64,000 nt of DNA, taken from positions 310,001 through 374,000 of the forward strand of contig NZ_JAPMIT010000001.1 in NCBI RefSeq assembly GCF_026410545.1. The letters are read 5' to 3'. The position numbers were made by a program, and so were the translations under genes. This stretch comes from Microbacterium sp. STN6. Lineage in GTDB: Bacteria; Actinomycetota; Actinomycetes; Actinomycetales; Microbacteriaceae. Of this stretch, positions 63,673-64,000 are shown in pieces. The notes under the pieces were generated by a model. It saw only the letters and a list, made by a program, of their open reading frames with translations. It was not told where the DNA came from and did no database searches. Numbering within the stretch: position 1 is the first letter of the stretch; every line of letters begins with the position of its first letter.

Positions 63673-64000
63673 ATGCAACTCCCGCCCCTGCCAGCGAAGG
63701 CCGTGACGATAGGGGCACGCGCCGACGACTGGCGCGAGGCCGTTGAGCGGGCGGGGGAGGCGCTCGAACGCTCCGGCGCGACCTTCCCCGAGTACACGAA
63801 GCGCATGGCCGACGTGATCGACGAGTTTGGCGCCTATGTCGTCATCGCGCCGGGGCTCGCCCTGGTGCACGCCCGCCCCGGGCCCGACGTGATCACCGAC
63901 GGGCTCGCCGTCGTCACGCTTGCCGAGCCGGTGCACTTCGGGCACCCGCACAACGACCCGGTGAGCGTGGTGGTGGGTCTCGCGGTGGCGCACCCCGACG
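63673..64000 (+). CDS. PTS sugar transporter subunit IIA (partial)
   Basis: Starts at ATG 63673 and runs off the right edge after 109 codons. It resembles the mannitol/fructose/ascorbate-type IIA domain: AVERAGEALERSGATFPEYTKRM, then VVIAPGLALVHARPG with the histidine that takes phosphate from HPr, and PVHFGHPHNDPVSVVVGLA. Commonly located after add in actinobacteria, sometimes with a IIB gene next. Confidence 0.85.
   Translation, partial: MQLPPLPAKAVTIGARADDWREAVERAGEALERSGATFPEYTKRMADVIDEFGAYVVIAPGLALVHARPGPDVITDGLAVVTLAEPVHFGHPHNDPVSVVVGLAVAHPD

Overview
The window is high-GC DNA from an actinobacterium, most likely family Microbacteriaceae (the Leifsonia/Clavibacter/Microbacterium group). 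This rests on strong G/C third-position bias, frequent GTG starts, ATGA/GTGA stop-start overlaps, the gene order 6C RNA - Tad pilus genes - topA - tmk - holB (as in mycobacteria), and the very frequent GCATCC/GGATGC hexamer. Almost all of it is ordinary chromosomal core DNA. I see no prophage, plasmid, transposase, CRISPR array or secondary-metabolite cluster.

Layout. 1-2.6 kb: a 5' part of a class A penicillin-binding protein, divergent from a small DUF4177-like gene and a RidA gene. 2.6-6.3 kb: a 6C small RNA (two hairpins, each showing TTCCCCCCAAT in its loop), then a compact Tad/Flp pilus operon (ATPase, TadB/C-like membrane protein, Flp pilin, TadE-like and TadG-like proteins). 6.4-13.5 kb: topA-tmk-holB, a secreted alpha/beta hydrolase and a TetR regulator. 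13.5-24 kb: tRNA-Thr(CGT), an oxidoreductase, DacB, nicotinamidase, succinate-semialdehyde dehydrogenase, an amino-acid ABC transporter with fused binding and permease domains, a thiolase and an SDR. 23.5-27 kb: a RamB/ScfR-type regulator divergent from GTP-dependent PEP carboxykinase. 27-32 kb: ABC exporters and a membrane protein. 32-36 kb: ribD-ribE-ribBA-ribH behind an FMN riboswitch. 36-43 kb: a glycerol region (two aquaglyceroporins, SorC-type regulator, glpD, glpK) with two matching operators. 43-52 kb: a HAD pseudogene between two small inverted-repeat elements, an acetyltransferase, trpS, xth, a YihY protein and sdhCDAB. 51.7-64 kb: mannose-1-phosphate guanylyltransferase, then a nucleoside uptake and salvage block (BMP-type ABC transporter, cdd, deoA, add) into which Mrp, a SufT-like protein and a ferredoxin are interspersed, and a partial PTS IIA gene at the edge.

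The least ordinary content is non-coding. (1) Short tandem repeats of 13-19 bp directly follow, or include, stop codons at several loci, and 18- or 21-bp in-frame repeats are inserted into RibE and an acetyltransferase. (2) A REP-like family (GGTTGAGGAGC...GTCTCGAAACC) fills gene ends, including an array of exactly 4 x 50 bp facing 4 x 30 bp; in two genes the stop codon lies inside this repeat. (3) Other inverted-repeat elements occur: a pair of 77-bp elements around the HAD fragment, a 24-bp perfect inverted repeat, and a third small palindromic family. (4) Clean operator-like palindromes precede glpD and glpF, fdxA and the ramB-like gene. (5) The FMN riboswitch carries a stem that could instead pair with the ribD ribosome-binding region.

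All calls come from reading the sequence. No database search, folding or statistics was run.
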